Below, piece by piece: positions 1 to 5,856 of a stretch of 6,364 nt of DNA. A model generated the notes under the pieces. The model worked only from the letters and a program-made list of their open reading frames with translations, ran no database searches and was not told the DNA's origin. Source of the stretch: CAVPGH01 sp046726955 (GTDB lineage: Bacteria > Acidobacteriota > Vicinamibacteria > Fen-336); the NCBI GenBank assembly GCA_046726955.1, contig JBKPBQ010000291.1, positions 1-6,364 of the forward strand, given 5' to 3'. Each line of letters starts with the position of its first letter. Position 1 is the first letter of the stretch. The position numbers and the translations under genes are program-made.

Positions 1-43
1 GTGCTCCTCCCGGCCGCCTTCGGATTCCTCGAGATCGGCACCG

Positions 44-733
44 ATGGCTCTCCGCATACGTGCTCTCGTTCTCGCCGTCCTCGCGGCGGCGGCGATCGCG
101 TACTACGAGCGCCGCCCCGAGGCGCTTCCGGCGGCGGCAGAGTCGCTGCCCCCTCCGCCGGAAGTACTCGAGGAGCCGACCTGGACGCCCGACCTCCGAC
201 CGCCCGAGCCGGTAGAGGTGATCACGGCCATCGAGCGGGCCTTTGGCGGTGCGCTTCCCCCGGAAGCGCTGCCGGTGCATCGCGCGATCGCCGGAGACTT
301 CAACGGCGACCGGTCCCCCGACCTCGCGGTTCCCGCGCGCGTCCTCGCCGAGAAGCTGCCGGAGATCAACGCCGACTTCGCGAACTGGATCCTTCAGGAT
401 CCCGACGCGCCGCTCCCGCCGCCCGGACCCCACCCGCGGATCACGCCGGTTCACATCGAGAAGGGCGAGATGCTGCTCGCGGTGGTCCACGGCCTGGAAG
501 GCGCGGGGTGGCGCAACCCCAGGGCCCGCCAGTGCTACCTCCTGAGGCTCGGGGAGGAAGGCCCGCTCGACGTCCAGAAGCGAGAGCGCCTCCTCGCGAA
601 GGCGGCGAGGTCGAAGGTGGCCCTTCCGCAGCTCACCGGTGACCTCATCTACGAGGTCGAGACCGCAACGTACCTGTACTGGGACGGAGCCCGCTATGCC
701 CGGCACGCCTCGACGGCCGTGCGCCCGCCGTGA
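44..733 (+). CDS. Secreted or membrane-anchored FG-GAP-like protein of unknown function
   Basis: A 229-residue protein that I do not recognise as a named family. Residues 4-20 form an Ala/Leu/Val-rich hydrophobic stretch after two arginines, which suits a signal peptide or N-terminal anchor and supports the ATG at 44. A proline-rich linker follows (about 27-56). At 84-96 is GDFNGDRSPDLAV, the Asp/Asn-rich calcium-loop type seen in FG-GAP/VCBS repeats. Near the C-terminus (about 197-220) LTGDLIYEVET is followed by YLYWDGARY, a second repeat-like segment of the kind often seen in secreted acidobacterial proteins. Only one clear calcium loop is present, so a full beta-propeller is unlikely. There is no good Shine-Dalgarno, and the frame is open upstream to the window edge, so a longer protein is possible. 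It converges with the minus-strand cluster (9-base gap at 734-742), so shared function is not implied. The reading frame is likely real; the role is unknown. Confidence 0.8.
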   Translation: MALRIRALVLAVLAAAAIAYYERRPEALPAAAESLPPPPEVLEEPTWTPDLRPPEPVEVITAIERAFGGALPPEALPVHRAIAGDFNGDRSPDLAVPARVLAEKLPEINADFANWILQDPDAPLPPPGPHPRITPVHIEKGEMLLAVVHGLEGAGWRNPRARQCYLLRLGEEGPLDVQKRERLLAKAARSKVALPQLTGDLIYEVETATYLYWDGARYARHASTAVRPP

Positions 734-742
734 CCGTCGGAG

Positions 743-2482
743 CTAGGAGACGATCAAGGGAATGCTCAAGCGCGAGGTCTCGCCGCTCACGCTCGTCGCC
801 GTCACCGTGATCGTGTAGCTGCCGGGAGGCGTGACGAGGCGGCCCGCGACCCCGCTGGACTTCGTCGTGACGGTGAGGATGGCCGTGTCCGTGCCCGCGG
901 TCGTGAAATCGACGACCGACGTGTTCAACGAGCACGCCGCGCTCGCCGGCGCGCCCGAGCACGTGACGTACATGCGTCCGCCCCCGATGGGCCCGCTCAG
1001 ACGAATGCTGGTCGTGCCCGCCTGACCGGATGCGACCCTGATCGGAGGAGCGGCCAGCGACGGCGCCGGGACTGGCGCCGGCTGATAGACGCGGACGTAG
1101 TCGACCAGGATCTCCGACGGGTTGGGCGTCGTCGCGTCCGGCAGCCCCGGCCACAGGCCTCCGACGGCGAGGCTCAGGATCATGAAGAAAGGATGATCGA
1201 AGGCCCAGCGGCCGTCGCGAGGGACGTCGCTCGCCGTGCGTACGAAGGACACGTTCGAGGGGCCGTCGACGTAGAACTGCAGCATCCGCGGAGACCAGAT
1301 GATGCCGTACGTGTGATAGGCGGGGTCGTCCACGCGCCCGCCCTCGGGCAAGGTGTAGTCCTGCGACAGGCCGTTCACGCCGGCGTAGCCGGGGCCGTGG
1401 ACCGTGGAGCGGATCGTGGAGGGACCGAGCGCCTGGGTGACGTGCTCGATGATGTCGATCGAGCCCGAGCCCGGCCAGCCCGCCTTGGCGATGTCGGTGC
1501 CGAGCATCCAGAAGGCGCTCCAGAGACCGGCCCCCACCGGCAGCTTCATGCGCGCCTCGACGCGGCCGTACTGGAGCTCGCGCAGCCCCTCGGTCTTGAG
1601 CCGGGCCGACGTCCACTGTCCGCCCGCCGTCCGGATTGCGCGGATCACGAGGTTGCCGTCGCCGTCCTGGAACGCGTTCGGGTTCGCGGGGTCGCACGGT
1701 GGCAGCGCGGACGAGGCCGCGCAGTAGATCTCGAGCTCCTTGTTGCCCCAGCCTCCGTTGTTGCCGACGTCGTACGCCCAGAGCGTGGGGTCGGGCACCG
1801 CGCCCCGCGGCCCCTCGAACTCGTCGCTCCAGACGGGGCTTCCCCAGACGAGGATCGTCCTCGAGGCCGGCTCCTCGCGAGCCCCGGAACGACGGCCCAG
1901 CCAGAAGCTCCCCGCGGACACGGCGATCACGGCAACGATCCAAGCCAGGTGCTTGAGGGGTGGGAGTCGGCTCGCCCGCGCCGGCGCGGCCGCGGGACCG
2001 GGGAGGGCGGCGGGTGGCCGCGGTCCGCCACGCAGAGCCAATGGCCCCAGGTCCGGATCCGAGGCATCCGCCGCCGACTCGGCATCCGGCGCGGGCAGGG
2101 CGCCTTCGGAGGCGCGGACGAAGCGGGGGACGTATTGGCCCGTGGGGAGAACGAGGTGGACGGCGTGACCGCGCCCCTCGTGCCGGTAGTAGTCCTCGAG
2201 CCGCTTGCGAAGCGTGCGCGCGGTTACCCGGACGATCGGGTCCGCCTGGGAGTCGAATCCTTCCTTGCGCCGCCCGAGGGCCTGGACCGCGATGGCGGAC
2301 TCGCGGATCTCGTCCGACTTTCCCTCGAAGTACTTCTCGCAGATGAACGACAGCATGCGCACGAGGTTCGTGGAGCGCGCGATCTCGGGCAGCGCGAGGA
2401 GACGGGAGAGCTCCTGCTGCTCCTCCTCACGAGTGGGGACCGGGGCCTCGGCTTGGGTCACGGCGTCTGGCCAATTATGCAT
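743..2482 (-). CDS. Membrane-spanning regulator-like protein with winged-helix-like N-terminus, GH16 (nucleophile-lacking) and Ig-like domains
   Basis: A 579-residue fusion. Residues 20-125 match the domain that in Acidobacteria commonly precedes TPR, WD40 or TolB-like parts: LSRLL...STNLVRMLSFI...ESAIAVQALGR...DPIVRVTARTLRKRLEDYY...PTGQYVPRF. It is probably a DNA-binding winged-helix type (inferred). A Pro/Ala linker (126-175) leads to one membrane span (about 176-196). Then come a GH16 laminarinase-like domain (about 211-467: VWSDEF, WGNKELE, YGRVEARMKLP, AFWMLG, DYVRVYQ) and an Ig-like domain (480-579, Cys508/Cys517). The GH16 signature reads S341-I-D343-I-I-E346, so the nucleophile Glu is Ser, while the helper Asp and acid/base Glu remain. 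Cys254/Cys263 could pair outside the cell. There is no credible internal start, so the fusion looks genuine. The start at 2482 places an intergenic hairpin upstream of the gene; an in-frame ATG at 2542 would give 599 residues. Neither has a clear Shine-Dalgarno. Likely a glucan-sensing regulator of the adjacent genes; a membrane-tethered enzyme is the alternative. Confidence 0.88.
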   Translation of the reverse strand: MHNWPDAVTQAEAPVPTREEEQQELSRLLALPEIARSTNLVRMLSFICEKYFEGKSDEIRESAIAVQALGRRKEGFDSQADPIVRVTARTLRKRLEDYYRHEGRGHAVHLVLPTGQYVPRFVRASEGALPAPDAESAADASDPDLGPLALRGGPRPPAALPGPAAAPARASRLPPLKHLAWIVAVIAVSAGSFWLGRRSGAREEPASRTILVWGSPVWSDEFEGPRGAVPDPTLWAYDVGNNGGWGNKELEIYCAASSALPPCDPANPNAFQDGDGNLVIRAIRTAGGQWTSARLKTEGLRELQYGRVEARMKLPVGAGLWSAFWMLGTDIAKAGWPGSGSIDIIEHVTQALGPSTIRSTVHGPGYAGVNGLSQDYTLPEGGRVDDPAYHTYGIIWSPRMLQFYVDGPSNVSFVRTASDVPRDGRWAFDHPFFMILSLAVGGLWPGLPDATTPNPSEILVDYVRVYQPAPVPAPSLAAPPIRVASGQAGTTSIRLSGPIGGGRMYVTCSGAPASAACSLNTSVVDFTTAGTDTAILTVTTKSSGVAGRLVTPPGSYTITVTATSVSGETSRLSIPLIVS

Positions 2483-2500
2483 GGATGTGGGGGACAGAAG

Positions 2501-2531
2501 CCCGCGGCCCGGCTCGCGCTCGGGCCGCGGG
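2501..2531 (-). terminator. Perfect 11-bp hairpin between the secreted GH16 gene and the membrane regulator gene
   Basis: CCCGCGGCCCG (2501-2511) and CGGGCCGCGGG (2521-2531) are exact reverse complements around a 9-base loop. The hairpin lies 25 bases after the GH16 stop and 18 bases before the chosen regulator start. No T-run follows on the minus strand, so it is not a classical intrinsic terminator. It could attenuate read-through, stabilise the upstream transcript end, or act as a DNA operator. If the regulator starts at 2542 instead, this sequence would be coding. Confidence 0.45.
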
Positions 2532-2556
2532 AGATGGTGCATCGCCGACGGGCTCG

Positions 2557-3801
2557 TCAGGGCTGCGGTACGAGCCGGAACGCCTGGGCACCCGTACCGT
2601 TGCAGTCCCATTGCTGGAGTCGGACGCCGTTCACGGTGGAGGAGCCGGGCACGTCGAGGCAGCGGCCGCTGTTGCGCGCGACGAACTTGAAGTATCCGTT
2701 GCCTACGGAGACCGGCTTCCACTGCTGGTTCGTACCGCCGCTGCCGCCGATCGTCCAGAGCTGGATGGGCACGGCGTTGCCGAGAGCACCCGGCCCGCCC
2801 GTGACGTCCCAGCCGAGGGACGGGGCATAGCGGACGAAGACGTTGTAGTACCCGCTGTCGGTGGGGTGGAACTGCCATTCCTGGTTGAACTGGCCTGCGC
2901 CGCAGCCCCACTGGTCGACGATGGACCCGTTGGACACGCCGAAGGCGGCGTCGTCCACGCAGAGGCCGCTCGTCTGGTTGATCACGTTGTACCAGCGCGT
3001 GGGATCGACGGTCGCGGCGGGCGGCGTCTGGCTGTACACGCGTACGTAGTCGACGAACATGCGCGCCGGGAGGGGCGTGCTGCTGTTCGGCGGGCCCGGC
3101 CAGTTCCCCCCCACGGCGAGGTTCAGCAGGATGAAGAACGGCCGGTGGAACTCCTCCGTGCTGTTGACGTTGTTCTGGATGTTGGCCTCGACGTACTGCG
3201 CGCCGTCGACGAACCACTTGATCGAGGCCGACGTCCACTCGACCGCGTAGACGTGATAGGCACCCACGTTCGCGACACCCGCGCTGCCGCCGTAGGACAC
3301 GTGGCCGCCGGCGTCCCAGTGGATCGTGCCGTAGGTCGTGGCCTGGCTGTTGATGTGCTCCATGATGTCGGTCTCGCCGCAGGCCGGCCAGCCCACGGTC
3401 CCGATGTTCGCGCCCAGCATCCAGAAGGCAGGCCAGAGCCCTTGTCCCGAGGGGAGGGCGATCCGGGCCTCGATCCGGCCGTACGTGAACTCGTGCTTGC
3501 TCTTCGTGGTCATGCGCGAGGACGTGTAGTTCATCCCGCCGACGTTCTCCTGGCGGGCCTCGATGACGAGGGCTCCGTTCTGGATCGACGCGTTGTTTCC
3601 GTTGGTGTAGTACTCGAGCTCGTTGTTGCCCCAGCCGCCTCCGCCGACCTCAAAGTTCCAGTTGTTGCGGTCGACCGTCGTCCCGTTGAACTCGTCGCTC
3701 CAGACGAGGTACCAGGTCTGGGCGTCCGCGGAGGGAGCGCAAGCGGCCAGGATCAGCAGCGGCAGGCTGCGCAGGAGCGATTTCGTCGCATGCAGGGTCA
3801 T
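2557..3801 (-). CDS. Secreted GH16 endo-beta-1,3(4)-glucanase with C-terminal ricin-type CBM13
   Basis: A 414-residue exported enzyme expected to cleave internal bonds in beta-1,3- or mixed beta-1,3/1,4-glucans (laminarin, fungal wall glucan). Residues 8-27 are the export signal. It holds both a lipobox-like LAAC (Cys21) and a plausible signal peptidase I site (ADA before Gln28), so lipoprotein or free secreted protein cannot be settled. The GH16 domain spans about 31-257 (VWSDEF, WGNNELEYY, YGRIEARI, WPAFWMLG, DYVRVY) and contains E143-T-D145-I-M-E148, the intact nucleophile/helper/acid-base set. A short Pro/Ala linker precedes a beta-trefoil CBM13 (269-414) with QEW, QLW and QQW motifs and four cysteines. 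The ATG at 3801 has a GAGGAG Shine-Dalgarno 5 bases upstream. The gene starts 13 bases after the thaumatin-like gene ends, so the two are very probably cotranscribed. Fine substrate specificity cannot be read from the sequence. Confidence 0.95.
   Translation of the reverse strand: MTLHATKSLLRSLPLLILAACAPSADAQTWYLVWSDEFNGTTVDRNNWNFEVGGGGWGNNELEYYTNGNNASIQNGALVIEARQENVGGMNYTSSRMTTKSKHEFTYGRIEARIALPSGQGLWPAFWMLGANIGTVGWPACGETDIMEHINSQATTYGTIHWDAGGHVSYGGSAGVANVGAYHVYAVEWTSASIKWFVDGAQYVEANIQNNVNSTEEFHRPFFILLNLAVGGNWPGPPNSSTPLPARMFVDYVRVYSQTPPAATVDPTRWYNVINQTSGLCVDDAAFGVSNGSIVDQWGCGAGQFNQEWQFHPTDSGYYNVFVRYAPSLGWDVTGGPGALGNAVPIQLWTIGGSGGTNQQWKPVSVGNGYFKFVARNSGRCLDVPGSSTVNGVRLQQWDCNGTGAQAFRLVPQP
2560..2997 (-). 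repeat. CBM13 module, copy A (in the GH16 glucanase)
   Basis: This 146-residue ricin-type lectin module (residues 269-414 of the glucanase) aligns without gaps to the module at 3818-4255. I count 101 identical residues by hand, about 69%. Long shared blocks include PTDSGYY, LGWDVTGGPGA, GTNQQWKPV, FKFVARNSG and LQQWDCNGT. The nucleotide sequence is similar as well. The pair is best explained by duplication of one module into two neighbouring genes. Confidence 0.85.
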
Positions 3802-3805
3802 GGTC

Positions 3806-3811
3806 TCTCCT
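3806..3811 (-). promoter_or_regulatory. Ribosome binding site of the GH16 glucanase
   Basis: GAGGAG on the minus strand, 5 bases before the ATG at 3801 and 3 bases after the stop codon of the preceding gene. The placement suits translation by ribosomes finishing the thaumatin-like gene, i.e. translational coupling. Confidence 0.75.
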
Positions 3812-3814
3812 CGC

Positions 3815-5044
3815 TCAGGGCTGCGCGACCAGCTTGAACGACTGGGCCACCGTGCCGTTGCAGTCCCACTGCTGGAGCTGCGTGCCGTTCGTGCGGGACT
3901 GGCCGGGCACGTCGAGGCACTTGCCGCTGTTGCGCGCCACGAACTTGAACCAGCCGCCGCCGAGGTCGACCGGCTTCCACTGCTGGTTCGTCCCCGCCGG
4001 CGTCCCGACGCCCCAGAGCTGGATCTTGGTTCCCGAGCCCGTGGCGCCCGGGCCGCCGGTCACATCCCATCCGAGCCACGCCGCCTGCCGCACCATCACG
4101 CGGTAGTAGCCGCTGTCCGTGGGCTGGAACTGCCATTCCTGGTTGAGCTGCTGGTTGCCGCAGGGCCACTGGATCACCGCCGTTCCGTTGGTGGTGCCGA
4201 AGGCGTTGTCGTCCACGCAGAGGCCGTTGCCCTGGTTGACGACCGTGTACCACGTAGTGGTGGAGATGCCGCCGCCGCCGCCGCCTCCTCCTCCTCCTCC
4301 CGTCGGGCAGAACGTGATCGTGTAGTTGGCGCCGGTCGGGCAGGTGTGGAGCCCGACGGTGTCGTCGTACGCGTACGAGTACTGCCCGGGACAGGCGTTG
4401 TGGATGTTGTTCACGAACGACTGGGCGGCCGCGGGCCACTGCGAGACGACGCAGGTCTGCGGCGTCCCGAACGCCCCGCGGCAGCAGAACTGGTCGGTGT
4501 TGTACCGGGTACAGGGGCTGAGGCACTCGACCCCGTTCCAGAGATCGGCGCTGCAGCTGGTCAGGGGAACGTTGCTGCAGCGGCTGGGCGAGGCGCAGCT
4601 CGAGTTCGAGACCGAAAGCCCGATCGGGTTGTCGAACCCGTCCACGTAGCTGATGTCGTACCAGTCGGTGCCGGCCGCGTTGATGTTGAACTCCGCGAGC
4701 GAGGTACCCGCCTGGCCGGTCGTGCCCGCGCACTGCAGGCCGGTCCCGCCGCACTGCCCGGTCGCGCACTGGGCCGGGCTCGCGGAGTTGCAGCCGATGC
4801 GTCCCCAGATGCGCCCGATGAAGCCGGAGGCGACGTTGAAGCTGACCGAGGTCCCGGACGCCATCGCCCATCCCCCGTTCTGGTACACCGGCGGATATAC
4901 GCCCGGATAGACCGTACTGACGCAGTTGTTGACGACGGTGATGGTCGCCGCGGACGCCCGTCCCGCGGTCCCGACGATCGCCGCCGCGACGATGAGCCCT
5001 CGCCCGATCGCGCGGGCCGCCTGGTGAGACCTGGCTGCGTTCAC
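3815..5044 (-). CDS. Secreted thaumatin-like protein with C-terminal ricin-type CBM13
   Basis: A 409-residue protein starting at a GTG. The start is chosen because AAGGAGG sits 5 bases upstream and a clean signal peptide follows (about residues 13-32, cut after ASA). The thaumatin-like domain spans 33-247 with GRIWGRIGC, LAEFNI, DWYDISYVDGFD, QFCCRG, CPGQYSYAYDD and a final ITFCP. It has 16 cysteines, the number in canonical plant thaumatin/PR-5 proteins. The acidic-cleft set (Arg at 78 or 82, Glu118, Asp130, Asp135, Asp227/228) associated with antifungal and beta-1,3-glucan-binding members appears conserved. An 11-glycine linker (249-259) leads to a CBM13 lectin domain (264-409). Some thaumatin-like proteins bind or weakly hydrolyse beta-1,3-glucan or permeabilise fungal membranes; which applies here is unknown. 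First gene of the cluster, 13 bases before the GH16 gene. An in-frame TTG at 5191 would lengthen it but gives an implausible N-terminus. Confidence 0.93.
   Translation of the reverse strand: MNAARSHQAARAIGRGLIVAAAIVGTAGRASAATITVVNNCVSTVYPGVYPPVYQNGGWAMASGTSVSFNVASGFIGRIWGRIGCNSASPAQCATGQCGGTGLQCAGTTGQAGTSLAEFNINAAGTDWYDISYVDGFDNPIGLSVSNSSCASPSRCSNVPLTSCSADLWNGVECLSPCTRYNTDQFCCRGAFGTPQTCVVSQWPAAAQSFVNNIHNACPGQYSYAYDDTVGLHTCPTGANYTITFCPTGGGGGGGGGGGISTTTWYTVVNQGNGLCVDDNAFGTTNGTAVIQWPCGNQQLNQEWQFQPTDSGYYRVMVRQAAWLGWDVTGGPGATGSGTKIQLWGVGTPAGTNQQWKPVDLGGGWFKFVARNSGKCLDVPGQSRTNGTQLQQWDCNGTVAQSFKLVAQP
3818..4255 (-). repeat. CBM13 module, copy B (in the thaumatin-like protein)
   Basis: Residues 264-409 of the thaumatin-like protein, the partner of the module at 2560-2997. 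It has the same length, four equivalent cysteines and the same QEW/QLW/QQW trefoil motifs. The two catalytic/defence domains attached to the copies are unrelated to each other, so the lectin part was copied as a unit. Confidence 0.85.
4268..4300 (-). repeat. Trinucleotide repeat coding for an 11-glycine linker
   Basis: Read on the minus strand this is five GGA codons followed by six GGC codons. It joins the thaumatin-like and CBM13 domains. Such runs are prone to slippage in multiples of one codon, which would change only linker length. Confidence 0.9.
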
Positions 5045-5049
5045 GCCAT

Positions 5050-5056
5050 CCTCCTT
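5050..5056 (-). promoter_or_regulatory. Strong ribosome binding site that fixes the GTG start of the thaumatin-like gene
   Basis: AAGGAGG on the minus strand ends 5 bases before the GTG at 5044. It also lies beside an ATG at 5049, but that one is in another frame and overlaps the site, so the GTG is the supported start. Confidence 0.85.
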
Positions 5057-5061
5057 CGGGC

Positions 5062-5075
5062 CACGCTCGAGCGTG
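5062..5075. promoter_or_regulatory. Perfect 14-bp palindrome just upstream of the thaumatin-like gene
   Basis: CACGCTCGAGCGTG is its own reverse complement and sits 5 bases upstream of the Shine-Dalgarno. A dimeric regulator could bind here, or the transcript could fold and affect translation. I found no second copy in the window. Operator function is a guess. Confidence 0.35.
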
Positions 5076-5201
5076 CGTGCGGGGGTCGCAGGAACTTCGG
5101 CCGCCGCGGCCGTCACGACCGCTCGTGATCCCTCGTTGCTGGGGGAGAAACGATTGAGTAGAGGGTACGAGGGCGGGTTCCTCGGAGGCAACGTAATCGG
5201 C

Positions 5202-5214
5202 GGTTAAATTAACC
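5202..5214. promoter_or_regulatory. AT-rich 13-bp palindrome, candidate operator/promoter element
   Basis: GGTTAA-A-TTAACC is a perfect inverted repeat around one central base, inside the only AT-rich patch of the intergenic region and about 158 bases before the start of the first cluster gene. The position suits an operator or a site overlapping the promoter. Binding partner unknown. Confidence 0.4.
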
Positions 5215-5265
5215 CGTGTATTGTCCTGTTCTTAACGCAGATGACGAGACGCCATCCGTTTTCCG

Positions 5266-5478
5266 TCACCCTCGATCGACCTCGTCCTCGACTCCCCCGG
5301 CGGCGTCCCCTCGCCGGCCTCTGGCAGGATCCTTCGCCCGATTGCGTTCTCGAGGGCGGAGGGCTGAAAACATGACGCCAGGACGAATCGGATCCCTGCG
5401 GTTCGGGGCTTTCCTCGGCCTCGCTGCGGCTCGAAGCGCCAACGCCGAGGAGATATGAGTCACGCCGATACACTTCAC
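5266..5478 (-). CDS. Doubtful short Arg-rich open frame with a strong ribosome binding site
   Basis: A 70-residue frame starting at GTG (5478) just after AGGAGGT on the minus strand, which is the only reason to list it. The protein begins MKCIGVTHISSALALRAAARP and becomes Arg/Pro/Gly-rich with no domain, and third codon positions are less GC-biased than in the flanking genes. It may be a chance frame or the remnant of a gene. Confidence 0.18.
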   Translation of the reverse strand: MKCIGVTHISSALALRAAARPRKAPNRRDPIRPGVMFSALRPRERNRAKDPARGRRGDAAGGVEDEVDRG

Positions 5479-5608
5479 GCCACCTCCTCTCGAGCCTCGG
5501 GATCCCGGCCAGCCGACGGCTCGATCGCAGGCGTCGACATCGCGGGGACGGTGGGGAGCCCGGACATCGAGACGAGCCAGGCCGGACCGCGCGGCCGCTG
5601 ATCTCGTC

Positions 5609-5637
5609 CGCGGCGCGCCCCCACGGCCGGCGCCGCG
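5609..5637 (-). terminator. Hairpin after the zinc-ribbon gene
   Basis: CGCGGCGC (5609-5616) pairs with GCGCCGCG (5630-5637) around a 13-base loop, starting 6 bases beyond the stop of the small zinc-ribbon gene on the minus strand. No T-run follows, so it is at best a GC-rich terminator without a tail. Confidence 0.35.
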
Positions 5638-5643
5638 AGCCGC

Positions 5644-5853
5644 CTAACGCTTGGCCTCGGCCTTGAGGCGATTGATCCGGGCGGCCTCGATCCACAGGCG
5701 CTCGTCGTAGGCCTTCATCGCCTCGGCCCTCCGGCGATCGGCCTCGGCCTTCACGGCCTCGGACGACGTGTGGAGACAAATCGCTCCTGCCGCCCCTTCG
5801 AGCCGGATCCCCGGCTCGATCGGCCGACCACAGTCAGGACACAGCGTCGGCAT
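5644..5853 (-). CDS. Small zinc-ribbon-like protein of unknown function
   Basis: A 69-residue protein. The N-terminus has CPDCG (Cys5, Cys8) and then Cys27-His28 after an 18-residue loop, which could give a four-ligand zinc site (C-x2-C...C-H). Residues 32-69 are rich in Ala, Glu, Arg and Lys and should form a single charged helix, perhaps a coiled coil. The ATG at 5853 has GGAGGT 3 bases upstream, which supports translation. It is flanked by a hairpin on each side (5910-5947 and 5609-5637), so it is probably its own transcription unit. It has no signal peptide and no obvious link to polysaccharide breakdown. I do not recognise a named family. Confidence 0.7.
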   Translation of the reverse strand: MPTLCPDCGRPIEPGIRLEGAAGAICLHTSSEAVKAEADRRRAEAMKAYDERLWIEAARINRLKAEAKR

Positions 5854-5856
5854 CGG

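Larger units (their letters stand above)
5045..5643. other. Long non-coding upstream region of the cluster
   Basis: About 600 bases between the thaumatin-like gene and the zinc-ribbon gene. Open frames here are rich in Arg, Pro and Ser, lack recognisable domains and have weaker third-position GC than the real genes. The region holds the Shine-Dalgarno and two palindromes listed separately, an AT-rich patch around 5195-5240 unusual for this GC-rich sequence, and a hairpin at 5609-5637. It is the natural place for the cluster promoter on the minus strand. I see no convincing -35/-10 pair; the best weak candidate is TTAAGA, 17 bases, TTAATT around the palindrome at 5202. Confidence 0.6.

Noticed and set aside
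1..642. Plus-strand frame of 213 residues overlapping the FG-GAP-like gene.
   Set aside because: Arg/Pro/Gly-rich with no hydrophobic signal or motif; the overlapping frame at 44-733 has a signal-like start and a calcium-loop motif.
1193..2830. Long plus-strand open frame of 545 residues.
   Set aside because: Antisense to the regulator and glucanase genes; Arg/Ala/Gly-rich with no domain, as expected from high-GC shadows.
2483..3238. Extension of the regulator frame upstream to 3238, which would give 831 residues.
   Set aside because: This part overlaps the secreted GH16 gene in another frame and translates to Arg/Pro/Gln-rich sequence without domains; recognisable sequence begins only after the 2482 ATG.
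3623..5128. Long plus-strand open frame of 501 residues, and a similar one at 2485-3837.
   Set aside because: Both are antisense to the thaumatin-like and glucanase genes, whose domain content is unambiguous.
5455..5601. Short plus-strand frame of 48 residues beginning ATGAGTCACG after GAGGAG.
   Set aside because: The ribosome site is only 2 bases from the ATG, the peptide is low-complexity Ser/Gly/Ala, and no neighbour supports it.
5204..5779. Minus-strand frame of 191 residues across the intergenic region.
   Set aside because: Arg/Ser/Gly-rich, overlaps the zinc-ribbon gene in another frame, and has no ribosome site or domain.
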